A DNA stretch of 64,000 nucleotides from Cedecea colo (GTDB lineage: Bacteria; Pseudomonadota; Gammaproteobacteria; Enterobacterales; Enterobacteriaceae). A program made the translations under genes and the position numbers. Positions 7,801-16,560 of this stretch are shown here, piece after piece. Positions within the stretch are counted from its first letter, which is position 1; each line of letters opens with the position of its first letter. A model generated the notes under the pieces. The model searched no databases and was not told where the DNA came from. It saw only the letters and a list, made by a program, of their open reading frames with translations. The stretch covers positions 171,080 to 235,079 of the forward strand of contig NZ_SOYS01000007.1 of the NCBI RefSeq assembly GCF_011808225.1. The letters run 5' to 3'.

Positions 7801-7830
7801 ATTCCCTCTCCCTTCCCGGGAGAGGGGAAT
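7801..7830. repeat. Hairpin repeat between dppA and dppB
   Basis: ATTCCCTCTCCC-TTCCC-GGGAGAGGGGAAT is a long stem in the dppA-dppB gap. It belongs to the same CCCTCTCCC-type dispersed hairpin family as the cluster at 29723-29868. In E. coli, REP elements occupy the same gap. A role in mRNA stability or partial termination is inferred. Confidence 0.65.
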
Positions 7831-7892
7831 GATTTGTGAGCAATACAGACTGAGTGCCGCAGGGCCTTCAGTCATTACAGAGAATCCGGGAT

Positions 7893-8912
7893 ATGTTGCA
7901 GTTCATCCTCCGACGTCTGGGGCTAGTTATCCCCACGTTTATCGGTATTACCCTACTTACCTTCGCCTTCGTGCATATGATCCCCGGTGACCCGGTGATG
8001 ATCATGGCCGGCGAGCGTGGTATCTCTCCTGAACGTCATGCCCAGCTGCTGGCCGAACTCGGTCTCGACAAGCCGATGTGGCAGCAGTACCTCCATTATA
8101 TATGGGGCGTAATGCACGGTGATTTAGGCGTTTCGTTAAAAAGCCGCCTCCCTGTCTGGGATGAGTTCGTGCCTCGCTTTAAAGCGACGATGGAACTCGG
8201 CGTATGCGCCATGATTTTCGCCGTTGCCGTGGGGATCCCGGTTGGCGTGCTGGCCGCCGTTAAACGCGGTTCTATCTTCGATCATACGTCCGTTGGTCTG
8301 GCGCTGACTGGCTACTCGATGCCTATCTTCTGGTGGGGCATGATGCTGATCATGCTGGTTTCGGTGTACTGGAACCTGACCCCGGTTTCCGGGCGCGTCA
8401 GCGATACGGTGTTCCTTGACGACACCATGCCGCTCACCGGCTTTATGCTGATAGACACCGCTATCTGGGGCGAGCAGGGCGACTTTATCGACGCGCTTGC
8501 CCATATGGTGCTGCCTGCCGTGGTGCTCGGCACCATTCCGCTGGCGGTTATCGTGCGTATGACGCGCTCAGCAATGCTTGAAGTGCTTGGCGAAGACTAC
8601 ATCCGTACCGCGCGTGCGAAAGGCCTGACGCGTATGCGCGTTATCGTGGTTCATGCTCTGCGCAATGCCATGCTGCCCGTCGTCACGGTTATTGGGTTAC
8701 AGGTGGGTACGCTGCTGGCCGGTGCGATTCTGACGGAAACTATCTTCTCCTGGCCGGGCCTTGGCCGCTGGCTTATCGATGCGCTTCAGCGTCGTGACTA
8801 CCCGGTAGTACAGGGCGGCGTATTGCTGGTAGCGACGATGATTATCCTCGTTAACCTGCTCGTCGACTTACTGTACGGCGTGGTGAACCCGCGTATACGC
8901 CATAAGAAATAA
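7893..8912 (+). CDS. dppB: Dipeptide ABC transporter permease DppB
   Basis: Inner-membrane permease of the dipeptide importer, pairing with DppC. The start at ATG 7893 gives MLQFILRRLGLVIPTF, the normal DppB N-terminus, and 339 residues; an in-frame GTG upstream at 7854 would add a tail not expected for the family. Six membrane helices are evident, and the ATPase-contacting loop (EDYIRTARAKGL...HALRNAMLPV) lies near residues 225-255. It is separated from dppC by 9 bases. Confidence 0.95.
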   Translation: MLQFILRRLGLVIPTFIGITLLTFAFVHMIPGDPVMIMAGERGISPERHAQLLAELGLDKPMWQQYLHYIWGVMHGDLGVSLKSRLPVWDEFVPRFKATMELGVCAMIFAVAVGIPVGVLAAVKRGSIFDHTSVGLALTGYSMPIFWWGMMLIMLVSVYWNLTPVSGRVSDTVFLDDTMPLTGFMLIDTAIWGEQGDFIDALAHMVLPAVVLGTIPLAVIVRMTRSAMLEVLGEDYIRTARAKGLTRMRVIVVHALRNAMLPVVTVIGLQVGTLLAGAILTETIFSWPGLGRWLIDALQRRDYPVVQGGVLLVATMIILVNLLVDLLYGVVNPRIRHKK

Positions 8913-8921
8913 GGGGCCATC

Positions 8922-9821
8922 ATGACGCAAGTAACTGAAAGTAAGGTAGTGGCGCCAGTACCAATGACGCCTTTCCAGGAATTCTGGCACTACTTCAAAC
9001 GTAATAAAGGCGCAGTCGTCGGCCTGGTGTACGTCACGGTGATGATTCTGATCGCCATTTTCGCTAATGTCCTCGCGCCGCACGGCCCGGCTGAACAGTT
9101 CCGCGATGCGCTGCTGCACCCGCCGGTGTGGCAGGAAGGCGGTAGCTGGCAATTCCTGCTTGGTACCGATGACGTAGGCCGCGATATCATGGCTCGTCTG
9201 ATGTACGGCGCGCGCCTGTCGCTGCTGGTGGGCTGTCTGGTCGTTGTGCTGTCGCTGATTATGGGCGTGGTGCTCGGTCTGGTAGCCGGTTACTTTGGCG
9301 GCCTTATCGACAACATCATCATGCGCGTTGTCGACATCATGCTGGCGCTGCCAAGCCTGCTGCTGGCTCTGGTGCTGGTGGCTATCTTCGGCCCGTCGAT
9401 TGTTAACGCCTCGCTTGCGCTGACCTTTGTTGCGCTGCCGCACTATGTGCGACTGACGCGCGGCGCGGTGCTGGTAGAAGTTAACCGCGACTACGTGACC
9501 GCTTCCCGCGTGGCGGGCGCAAGCCCCATGCGCCAGATGTTCATCAACATTTTACCGAACTGTCTTGCACCGCTTATCGTGCAGGCCTCTCTTGGCTTCT
9601 CTAACGCCATTCTCGATATGGCCGCCCTTGGCTTCCTTGGCATGGGTGCGCAGCCGCCAACACCGGAATGGGGCACCATGCTCTCCGACGTGTTGCAGTT
9701 CGCGCAAAGTGCCTGGTGGGTCGTCACCTTCCCGGGTGTCGCAATCCTGCTGACGGTGCTGGCATTTAACCTGATGGGTGACGGGCTGCGTGACGCGCTC
9801 GATCCTAAACTGAAGCAGTAA
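8922..9821 (+). CDS. dppC: Dipeptide ABC transporter permease DppC
   Basis: Second permease of the dipeptide importer, 299 residues. It has the N-terminal OppC_N segment ([20 protein letters not shown]), the conserved [21 protein letters not shown] and the coupling loop [19 protein letters not shown]. Six membrane helices are expected. It lies 9 bases after dppB and 10 bases before dppD in the dpp operon. Confidence 0.95.
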   Translation: MTQVTESKVVAPVPMTPFQEFWHYFKRNKGAVVGLVYVTVMILIAIFANVLAPHGPAEQFRDALLHPPVWQEGGSWQFLLGTDDVGRDIMARLMYGARLSLLVGCLVVVLSLIMGVVLGLVAGYFGGLIDNIIMRVVDIMLALPSLLLALVLVAIFGPSIVNASLALTFVALPHYVRLTRGAVLVEVNRDYVTASRVAGASPMRQMFINILPNCLAPLIVQASLGFSNAILDMAALGFLGMGAQPPTPEWGTMLSDVLQFAQSAWWVVTFPGVAILLTVLAFNLMGDGLRDALDPKLKQ

Positions 9822-9831
9822 GAGGTTCGAG

Positions 9832-10824
9832 ATGGCGTTATTGAATGTAGATAAATTATCGGTGCACTTCGGTGATGAAGGGACGCCGTTCCGTGCCGTA
9901 GACCGCGTAAGCTACAGCGTTAAGCAAGGTGAAGTCGTCGGTATCGTCGGTGAATCCGGCTCCGGTAAATCCGTCAGCTCGCTGGCGATTATGGGTCTGA
10001 TCGATTATCCGGGCCGCGTGATGGCCGAAAAACTGGAGTTCAACGGCCAGGACCTGCAAAAGATTTCTGAGAAAGAACGTCGCAACCTGGTGGGCGCCGA
10101 AGTGGCGATGATCTTCCAGGACCCGATGACCAGCCTCAACCCTTGCTACACCGTTGGTTTCCAGATTATGGAAGCGATCAAGGTGCATCAGGGCGGCAAT
10201 AAGAAAACTCGTCGTCAGCGCGCAATCGACCTGCTGAACCTGGTGGGCATTCCCGATCCGGCTTCGCGTCTGGATGTGTACCCGCACCAGCTTTCCGGCG
10301 GCATGAGTCAGCGTGTGATGATCGCGATGGCCATTGCCTGTCGTCCTAAGCTGCTGATTGCCGATGAACCGACCACCGCGCTGGATGTGACTATCCAGGC
10401 GCAAATCATCGAGCTGCTGCTGGAGCTACAGCAAAAAGAAAACATGGCGCTGATCCTCATCACCCATGACCTTGCGCTGGTTGCCGAAGCGGCCCATAAA
10501 ATTATTGTGATGTATGCAGGTCAGGTGGTGGAAACCGGCGAAGCGAAAGATATCTTCCGCGCGCCGCGTCATCCGTACACGCAGGCTCTGCTGCGCGCGC
10601 TGCCGGAATTTGCGCAGGACAAAGCTCGCCTGGCGTCGCTGCCGGGCGTGGTGCCGGGCAAGTATGACCGCCCGAACGGCTGCCTGCTTAATCCGCGCTG
10701 CCCGTATGCCACGGATAAGTGCCGCGTTGATGAACCGGACCTGAATCTGGTGGATAACGGCCGCCAGTCTAAATGTCACTATCCACTCGATGATGCCGGG
10801 AGGCCAACCTATGATTACCGATAA
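9832..10824 (+). CDS. dppD: Dipeptide ABC transporter ATP-binding protein DppD
   Basis: One of the two ATPases that power dipeptide import at the cytoplasmic face. In the 330-residue protein, Walker A GESGSGKS is at ~40, the signature LSGGMSQR at ~154 and Walker B LLIADEPT at ~174, followed by the H-loop (ITHDLAL). The C-terminal oligopeptide-transporter extension carries [14 protein letters not shown], the cysteine-rich segment typical of DppD. Its 3' end overlaps dppF by 14 bases, which suggests translational coupling. Confidence 0.96.
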   Translation: MALLNVDKLSVHFGDEGTPFRAVDRVSYSVKQGEVVGIVGESGSGKSVSSLAIMGLIDYPGRVMAEKLEFNGQDLQKISEKERRNLVGAEVAMIFQDPMTSLNPCYTVGFQIMEAIKVHQGGNKKTRRQRAIDLLNLVGIPDPASRLDVYPHQLSGGMSQRVMIAMAIACRPKLLIADEPTTALDVTIQAQIIELLLELQQKENMALILITHDLALVAEAAHKIIVMYAGQVVETGEAKDIFRAPRHPYTQALLRALPEFAQDKARLASLPGVVPGKYDRPNGCLLNPRCPYATDKCRVDEPDLNLVDNGRQSKCHYPLDDAGRPTYDYR

Positions 10825-11818
10825 GGCCACCGCCCAACAGCCCCTGTTGCAGGCCATCGACCTGAAAAAACACTACCCGGTGAAAAAGGGTATTTTCGGC
10901 CAGGAGCGCCTGGTAAAAGCGCTCGACGGCGTTTCCTTTAACCTTGAGCGCGGTAAAACGCTGGCGGTCGTAGGCGAATCCGGCTGTGGAAAATCCACCC
11001 TTGGCCGCCTGCTGACGATGATCGAAATTCCGACCGGCGGCGAGCTGTACTATCAGGGCCAGGATTTGCTTAAGCCAGACGAAACTTCGGAAAAGCTCAG
11101 GCGTCAGAAAATCCAGATCGTCTTCCAGAACCCGTACGGCTCCCTGAACCCGCGTAAAAAAGTGGGACAAATTCTGGAAGAGCCGCTGCAAATTAACAGC
11201 AAATTGAGCAAAGCCGAACGGCGTGAAAAAGCGCTGGCGATGATGGCGAAAGTCGGCCTGAAAACCGAACATTATGACCGCTATCCGCATATGTTTTCCG
11301 GCGGCCAGCGTCAGCGTATCGCCATCGCCCGCGGGCTGATGCTCGACCCGGATGTGGTCATCGCTGATGAACCTGTTTCTGCGCTGGACGTATCCGTGCG
11401 CGCGCAGGTGCTGAACCTGATGATGGATTTGCAGCAGGAAATGGGGCTGTCCTATGTGTTCATCTCTCACGACCTGTCGGTGGTGGAACACATCGCTGAT
11501 GAAGTGATGGTGATGTACCTGGGCCGCTGCGTGGAGAAGGGCACCAAAGACCAGATCTTCTCTAACCCGCGTCATCCGTACACGCAAGCGCTGTTATCTG
11601 CAACGCCACGCCTGAACCCGGACGATCGCCGCGAGCGCATCAAGCTTACCGGCGAGCTACCAAGCCCGCTGAACCCGCCGCCGGGCTGTGCTTTCAACGC
11701 CCGCTGCCGCCGTCGTTTTGGGCCGTGCACGCAGTTACCGCCGCAGCTCAAAGATTACGGCGGCCAGCTGGTGGCGTGTTTCGCTGTCGATCAGGATGAG
11801 AACGGGGAAATTCGTTAG
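10811..11818 (+). CDS. dppF: Dipeptide ABC transporter ATP-binding protein DppF
   Basis: Second ATPase of the dipeptide importer, 335 residues. The ATG at 10811 gives [20 protein letters not shown], matching the DppF N-terminus; an in-frame ATG at 10790 lies further inside dppD and is less likely. Walker A (GESGCGKST), signature FSGGQRQR (~162-169) and Walker B (VVIADEPVS) are intact, and the C-terminal domain again carries conserved cysteines. It is the last gene of the operon and is followed by an intrinsic terminator. Confidence 0.95.
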   Translation: MITDKATAQQPLLQAIDLKKHYPVKKGIFGQERLVKALDGVSFNLERGKTLAVVGESGCGKSTLGRLLTMIEIPTGGELYYQGQDLLKPDETSEKLRRQKIQIVFQNPYGSLNPRKKVGQILEEPLQINSKLSKAERREKALAMMAKVGLKTEHYDRYPHMFSGGQRQRIAIARGLMLDPDVVIADEPVSALDVSVRAQVLNLMMDLQQEMGLSYVFISHDLSVVEHIADEVMVMYLGRCVEKGTKDQIFSNPRHPYTQALLSATPRLNPDDRRERIKLTGELPSPLNPPPGCAFNARCRRRFGPCTQLPPQLKDYGGQLVACFAVDQDENGEIR

Positions 11819-11833
11819 TTTGCTGATTAGATA

Positions 11834-11866
11834 GAAAACCGACGTGAAAGCGTCGGTTTTCTTTTA
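11834..11866 (+). terminator. Terminator of the dpp operon
   Basis: GAAAACCGACG-TGAAAG-CGTCGGTTTTC is an 11-bp stem followed by TTTT, 15 bases after the dppF stop. Confidence 0.93.
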
Positions 11867-11892
11867 GGGTTAGTTAGTAAAGTTTCTGACAT

Positions 11893-12207
11893 CTACTGCG
11901 ATACCGATCGCTCAGTGGACCAGCCAATTTTCTTTTGATGCCTCACGGCCAGCATCGCGACAATATCAATTTCAATGCGGTACAGGACAACATATCCGCT
12001 ATTTCCAAAACTTACCGGCCACTCTCTGAACTCAGGTTCCATCTCTTCGATGGGTCGCCCTAACGCTGGCTGAAGGCTAAGAATTTTTACTGCGGAGCGT
12101 ATCTCACTGATGGCATTGCGGATGGAAGTGAGATCTTTATTAGCAAGAAAGCGATAAAGGCGCTGTATGTCGGTTAACGCCTGCGGTGTCCATATTAATC
12201 GTGACAT
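11893..12207 (-). CDS. ParE/RelE-family toxin
   Basis: A 104-residue toxin of the ParE/RelE superfamily. The N-terminal segment LIWTPQALTDIQRLYRFLA and the C-terminal AVRHQKKIGW are typical of ParE-like plasmid-stabilisation toxins. ParE proteins poison DNA gyrase and RelE proteins cut mRNA; which applies here cannot be told from sequence alone. The start overlaps the end of the upstream antitoxin gene by 13 bases, the usual antitoxin-toxin order. The pair lies between dppF and the cellulose operon, where E. coli K-12 has other genes. Confidence 0.85.
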   Translation of the reverse strand: MSRLIWTPQALTDIQRLYRFLANKDLTSIRNAISEIRSAVKILSLQPALGRPIEEMEPEFREWPVSFGNSGYVVLYRIEIDIVAMLAVRHQKKIGWSTERSVSQ

Positions 12208-12473
12208 TCCGGTGGCTCCACATCCATGCCCGCTTCAAGCTTCGCCATCCATGCGTCAGCTTCCTCAAGTGTCAAATGCCTGCCATTTTGCTGATATTTC
12301 TGCCGGGCCAGCATTGCTTCTTGCCGATAATTTTCTAATTGTTCTTCTCGTTCAACGTACTGTGCAATGGCTTCACGCATAATCCAGTGTGCAGAACGAC
12401 GACGATTTGCGGCTAATTGTTGAATGCGGCTTTTCAGTTCATCATCAAGCTTGATTGATGTTGCTGTCGCCAT
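12195..12473 (-). CDS. ParD-like ribbon-helix-helix antitoxin
   Basis: A 92-residue antitoxin with an N-terminal ribbon-helix-helix DNA-binding domain (TSIKLDDELKSRIQQLA, then RRSAHWIMREAIAQYVE) and an acidic, probably flexible C-terminus that would wrap the toxin. The ATG at 12473 has a good GAGGTGAG ribosome site. An operator-like palindrome over the -10 box just upstream fits autoregulation by the antitoxin or the complex. It is the first gene of the two-gene unit. Confidence 0.85.
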   Translation of the reverse strand: MATATSIKLDDELKSRIQQLAANRRRSAHWIMREAIAQYVEREEQLENYRQEAMLARQKYQQNGRHLTLEEADAWMAKLEAGMDVEPPECHD

Positions 12474-12494
12474 AGCTCACCTCAGTAGTTACAG

Positions 12495-12532
12495 GTATTA
12501 CCTTTTAATACTCCACACCACTTTTACAGCAA
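12495..12532 (-). promoter_or_regulatory. Promoter and operator of the parDE-type module
   Basis: Read on the minus strand, TTGCTG (12532-12527) and TATTAA (12510-12505) are 16 bases apart. The -10 box lies inside the palindrome GTATTA-N5-TAATAC (12495-12511), a natural site for the RHH antitoxin. Confidence 0.6.
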
Positions 12533-13063
12533 TCACCAAAGAACACAGAAGGTAAAAATTAGCCCTTAGGCTCAATCCCTTTTGCCTTCAAAGCCGTGCA
12601 AGCGAGGCTTTACGCTTTGGTATTACCGTTATCAGGATCGCTGGTTCATTGCAAAAGGACAAAGGGTAGCAATTTTTCCGCCTGCCGCTTTCCGCGCGGA
12701 TTAAATCCCAAATAAACACCGGTTCTTTTATGTAACCATTGTTTTTTTATGGATAAGGCTTTCCTGAATAAAATGTTAATTTTCGCTTTCAAATAAGCCC
12801 GGAAAGTTATGCTTTTTAAATTATAAAATCAGTTTAAAAAGCGTAAATTTACTTTAATGCAAAGTAGGAACTTGCTAATAGCCGGATGTCACTACTACTT
12901 TATACTGATGTTTCCTTAGTTAAAGAAGAAGATAGAGAAACGCTGATTCAATCGACTTTTGTTGTGGCATTGAGCACCGTTAACTGTCACCGAGCCGAGC
13001 CGTATTCAAAGCACCACTAGCCACAATAAAATCGCGTGTGGATAAAATATTTACTTGTAAATC
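12533..13063. other. Non-coding region before the cellulose operon
   Basis: About 530 bases without a credible gene, AT-rich between 12700 and 12930. It must hold the promoter of bcsOQABCDZ. A TATACT at 12901-12906 could be a -10 box, but no good -35 lies at the right distance. AAGCGTAAATTTAC and related A/T runs give no clear operator. Nothing else is recognised. Confidence 0.5.
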
Positions 13064-13624
13064 ATGAGCATTGAGATGAAAAGTTATGATGATTTGCAGC
13101 GTTTCAAGGACAAGACGCACACGGGTGCCATCGAATTCAAGGATATGTCGGCGCAAACCCAGCCGCTCAATACGAGCCACTGGGCGATCATTAAACAGCT
13201 AGCAGGTGAAAGTGACGATTCGATCCTGGCGCAGGGCGGCAGCGTCGCAGTGCCTGTGCCGCAGGCTGTTAAGCCCGGTGAATTTGACGCAGCCTTTTCT
13301 AAAACCATACCTGAACCAACGCCTGAACCGGCGAGGGCGCAATCATCTGTTCCCGGCAACCATGCTGCGGCTATGGCCGCAGAAAAAGTCGCAGAATTAC
13401 CGCTTCCGGAAGAGAAAGCCGCAGCGTTTTCACTTTTTGAGCAGCTTGCTCCGGCCTCTGCTGCGGTCGCCCCTGAAACCGCGAAGCAGGTTGCAGCGCC
13501 GTCAAAAGCTGAAGCTGTGCGTTTCGAACAGCTGTTTGCGGCCAAAGGATCAACGACAACAAACCATCCTGCCAAAGACCTCCCATTACAACCGCTGTTG
13601 GAGATGATCGCTTCATGCCGTTAG
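13064..13624 (+). CDS. bcsO: Cellulose operon accessory protein BcsO
   Basis: A 186-residue protein of the BcsO family, found only as the first gene of bcsOQABCD-type cellulose operons. The N-terminus (SYDDLQRFKDKTHTGAIEFKDMSAQ) is the conserved part. Residues ~70-170 are proline- and alanine-rich and likely disordered (PEPTPEPAR, repeated Ala/Glu), ending in a short hydrophobic LPLQPLLEMIAS. The biochemical role is unknown. Its end overlaps bcsQ by 10 bases. An ATG at 13076 is an alternative start; neither candidate has a strong ribosome site. Confidence 0.8.
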   Translation: MSIEMKSYDDLQRFKDKTHTGAIEFKDMSAQTQPLNTSHWAIIKQLAGESDDSILAQGGSVAVPVPQAVKPGEFDAAFSKTIPEPTPEPARAQSSVPGNHAAAMAAEKVAELPLPEEKAAAFSLFEQLAPASAAVAPETAKQVAAPSKAEAVRFEQLFAAKGSTTTNHPAKDLPLQPLLEMIASCR

Positions 13625-14421
13625 TTTGTGTTTGTTCGCCAAAAGGTGGAGTAGGAAAAACCACCATCGCCGCTAATCTTACCTATGCCCTGGCACGTTC
13701 CGGCAGCAAAGTGCTGGCTATTGATTTTGACGTACAAAACGCGCTGCGTCTGCATTTTGGCGTGCCGTTGTCCGATGGACGCGGCTTTGTTGCCCGTGCC
13801 AGCGAGTCTGCCGACTGGAGCCAGTCCGTGCTCACCGCAGGCAGCAATATGTTTGTGCTGCCCTATGGCGACGTCACTGAAGAGCAACGCCTTGATTTCG
13901 AACGGCGACTTACCAACGACGGTCACTTTCTGACGCGCGGATTAAGCGCCCTGCTTAATTATCCCGGCCTGGTGATTCTGGCTGACTTCCCGCCGGGGCC
14001 AAACCCCGCGCTGAAGGCGATGTCTCCATTGGCCGATCTACATCTGGTTACCCTGCTTGCAGATACCGCCTCGCTGTCGCTTCTGCCGCAAATCGAAAGC
14101 CATCGGTTGACGGGCGGCGAGCCGCTAAACCACAAAAACGGATATTATTTCCTGTTAAACCAAAGCGATAGCCGTCGCCATGTCAGCCGGGACGTCACTG
14201 CTTTTATGCAGCAACGTCTCGGCGATCGCCTGCTTGGCATTATTAATCGCGATGAAAGCGTCGCTGAAGCCAATGCCTCACAGCAGTCAATATTTGATTT
14301 TAACGCTGCGTCAGCCGCCGCTTTTGATATCGAGCTGGTGAGCAAACGCGTGGCGGGCATTCTGGGAATAAAAATTGGTGACGGTGCAGTACACGCCGGT
14401 CTGAGAACGTCTAATTTCTGA
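13615..14421 (+). CDS. bcsQ: Cellulose synthase-associated MinD/ParA-like ATPase BcsQ
   Basis: BcsQ (YhjQ) is a cytoplasmic P-loop ATPase of the MinD/ParA class that supports assembly and polar placement of the cellulose secretion complex. The 268-residue protein has a deviant Walker A, SPKGGVGKTT (residues 8-17), and the switch-type ILADFPPGPNP near residue 122, which replaces the usual DTPPG. It overlaps bcsO by 10 bases and precedes bcsA by 18 bases. No frameshift or stop is seen, unlike the inactive K-12 allele of E. coli. Confidence 0.9.
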   Translation: MPLVCVCSPKGGVGKTTIAANLTYALARSGSKVLAIDFDVQNALRLHFGVPLSDGRGFVARASESADWSQSVLTAGSNMFVLPYGDVTEEQRLDFERRLTNDGHFLTRGLSALLNYPGLVILADFPPGPNPALKAMSPLADLHLVTLLADTASLSLLPQIESHRLTGGEPLNHKNGYYFLLNQSDSRRHVSRDVTAFMQQRLGDRLLGIINRDESVAEANASQQSIFDFNAASAAAFDIELVSKRVAGILGIKIGDGAVHAGLRTSNF

Positions 14422-14439
14422 CCTACTTCAGGAAGCCCT

Positions 14440-16560
14440 ATGAAAAAGGCCCTTTTTTATTTACTACTATTGGTGTTGGCGCCAGTAGCGGTACTGATCG
14501 TCATCACGCCTATGGACAGCCAAAAGCAGTATATTTTTGGTTTAATTACCATTGGCGTTTTGTTCCTCTCAGGCTTTAGCAAAAAGCACAGCATTTCTAT
14601 CGTTATGATGGTGGTGGCGGTTTTAATGTCCACGCGCTATATCTATTTTCGCGCAACGCAAACGCTGCATTTTAATTCCGAAATAGAAGCCATACTCGGT
14701 ATCGGCTTATTTTTAGCAGAGCTCTACATTTGGATAAGTATAATGTTGAGCCACCTGCAAAACCTCTTTCCGCTTCAGCGCAAGATTGTACCGCTGCCGG
14801 ACGACGTAGCGAAATGGCCAACCGTTGACGTTTATATCCCGACCTATAACGAAAGCCTGGAGGTCGTTCGCGATACCGTGCTGGCCGCCCAGTGCCTTGA
14901 TTATCCTGCTGATAAACTAAGAATTTATTTACTGGATGACGGCAAACGCAGCGAATTTGCGGTATTTGCCGCAAAGGTAGACGTGGGTTACATCACGCGT
15001 AATGAACATTCTCACGCCAAGGCGGGTAACCTCAACCACGCCATGAAGCTGACCAACGGCGAGCTTATTTGCGTGTTCGACTGCGACCACGTGGCGACGC
15101 GCATCTTCCTGCAGGCGACCATTGGGGCGTTTCTGGTTGACCCGGCTCTGGCGCTGATGCAGACACCGCATTACTTCTACTCGCCGGATCCGTTTGAGCG
15201 AAATCTCTCTGTCGGGCGCAATATCCCCAATGAAGGCCAGCTTTTCTATGGGCAAATTCAGCGCGGTAACGACAACTGGAACGCGACTTTCTTCTGCGGC
15301 TCCTGCGCGGTTATCCGTCGCAGCGCGCTGGAAGAGATCGGCGGCTTTGCCGTTGAAACCGTGACCGAAGATGCGCACACCGCCCTGAAAATGCAGCGTC
15401 TGGGCTGGAAATCAGCCTATCTGGCTATCCCTCTGGCGGCGGGCCTTGCTACCGAACGCCTGGTGCTGCACGTGATTCAGCGTACCCGCTGGGCGCGCGG
15501 CATGACCCAAATCATGCGTCTGGATAATCCGCTTTTCGGTCGCGGTCTGAAATGGCAGCAGCGTCTGTGTTACCTCAACGCCATGCTCTCGTTCCAGTTT
15601 GCTTTGCCGCGCGTGGCGTTTCTTACGGCACCGCTGGCTTATCTGCTGTTTAATCTAAATATCATTCATTCGTCGGCGAGTCTGATATTCGCCTACATGC
15701 TGCCGCACCTGTTCCTGTGTATTTACCTGAACTCGCGGTTAAACGGCCGGGTCCGCTACAGCTTCTGGGGCGAAATTTACGATCTGGTGCTGGCGTTCCA
15801 CCTGATCCTGCCGACCCTCATTACGCTTATTTTCCCAAAACGCGGCAAGTTTAACGTAACGGATAAAGGTGCGTTGCTGGACGTCGGCTATTTCGATTTC
15901 AGCATTGTGCGTCCGCATATCGTCATCGCGGCGCTGCTCGCCGCCGGGGTGATTGCCGGGATTGTACGCGCCTGCGCCCATGACTACTTCGGCGTTGACC
16001 CACGAGTTATCGCTCTGAACGTGGGCTGGGGCTTGTACAGCCTGATTTTCCTGCTGGCGGCAATTGCCGTGGCACGCGAAACCCGTCAGACGCGCAAAAC
16101 CATTCGAATCGACGTTAGCGTACCGGTCGTTATCCACTACGCCAGCGGTATCTCCTCGCGCAGCCATACGCTTGATTTGTCGATGGGCGGCTGCCGCATC
16201 GCGGTGGTGGACGAGCGCCACCTGACCGACGAAATAGAAGAAGTTGAGCTGCAGCTGCAGTCCGGCTCGATCGGCATTCCGGTTAACGTTATCGCCAGCG
16301 ACGAAAAATCTATCCGCCTGATGTTCGATGAAATCCCGCTCGACCGCCGCCGTGAACTGGTGCGCGTGGTGCTGGCCCGTGCCGATGCGTGGATCCATCC
16401 ACCTAAACCGCAGGACAACCCGTTCCGTTCGTTGTTGACCATCATCCGCAGCGTGTTCGATCTCTTCTGGCTGACCTGGAAATCGCGCGGAGAAAATCGC
16501 CGCCGACGTGAGGAAGCAGCCCGCCGTATGGATAACGCCAACGAGGACAGCGCAGTATGA
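14440..16560 (+). CDS. bcsA: Cellulose synthase catalytic subunit BcsA (UDP-forming)
   Basis: Inner-membrane GT2 glycosyltransferase that polymerises UDP-glucose into beta-1,4-glucan and pushes the chain through its own membrane channel. The 706-residue protein lacks the long N-terminal extension of E. coli BcsA (~870). Catalytic motifs are complete: LDDGKR (~164-169), FDCD (213-216), TED (309-311) and QRTRW (347-351). A C-terminal PilZ domain has RKTIR (552-556) and DLSMGG (579-584), the RxxxR and DxSxxG elements that bind c-di-GMP. The stop overlaps the bcsB start (ATGA). Confidence 0.96.
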   Translation: MKKALFYLLLLVLAPVAVLIVITPMDSQKQYIFGLITIGVLFLSGFSKKHSISIVMMVVAVLMSTRYIYFRATQTLHFNSEIEAILGIGLFLAELYIWISIMLSHLQNLFPLQRKIVPLPDDVAKWPTVDVYIPTYNESLEVVRDTVLAAQCLDYPADKLRIYLLDDGKRSEFAVFAAKVDVGYITRNEHSHAKAGNLNHAMKLTNGELICVFDCDHVATRIFLQATIGAFLVDPALALMQTPHYFYSPDPFERNLSVGRNIPNEGQLFYGQIQRGNDNWNATFFCGSCAVIRRSALEEIGGFAVETVTEDAHTALKMQRLGWKSAYLAIPLAAGLATERLVLHVIQRTRWARGMTQIMRLDNPLFGRGLKWQQRLCYLNAMLSFQFALPRVAFLTAPLAYLLFNLNIIHSSASLIFAYMLPHLFLCIYLNSRLNGRVRYSFWGEIYDLVLAFHLILPTLITLIFPKRGKFNVTDKGALLDVGYFDFSIVRPHIVIAALLAAGVIAGIVRACAHDYFGVDPRVIALNVGWGLYSLIFLLAAIAVARETRQTRKTIRIDVSVPVVIHYASGISSRSHTLDLSMGGCRIAVVDERHLTDEIEEVELQLQSGSIGIPVNVIASDEKSIRLMFDEIPLDRRRELVRVVLARADAWIHPPKPQDNPFRSLLTIIRSVFDLFWLTWKSRGENRRRREEAARRMDNANEDSAV

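Noticed and set aside
10769..11587. Long minus-strand frame opposite dppF
   Set aside because: Antisense shadow of the ATPase gene, with His-rich low-information sequence.
12878..12906. Sigma-70 promoter for bcsO around TATACT
   Set aside because: TATACT is a fair -10, but nothing resembling a -35 lies 16-18 bases upstream; TTGCTA is 23 bases away.
13615..14421. bcsQ as a pseudogene (as in E. coli K-12)
   Set aside because: The frame is intact from the overlapping start to the stop, with a complete P-loop.
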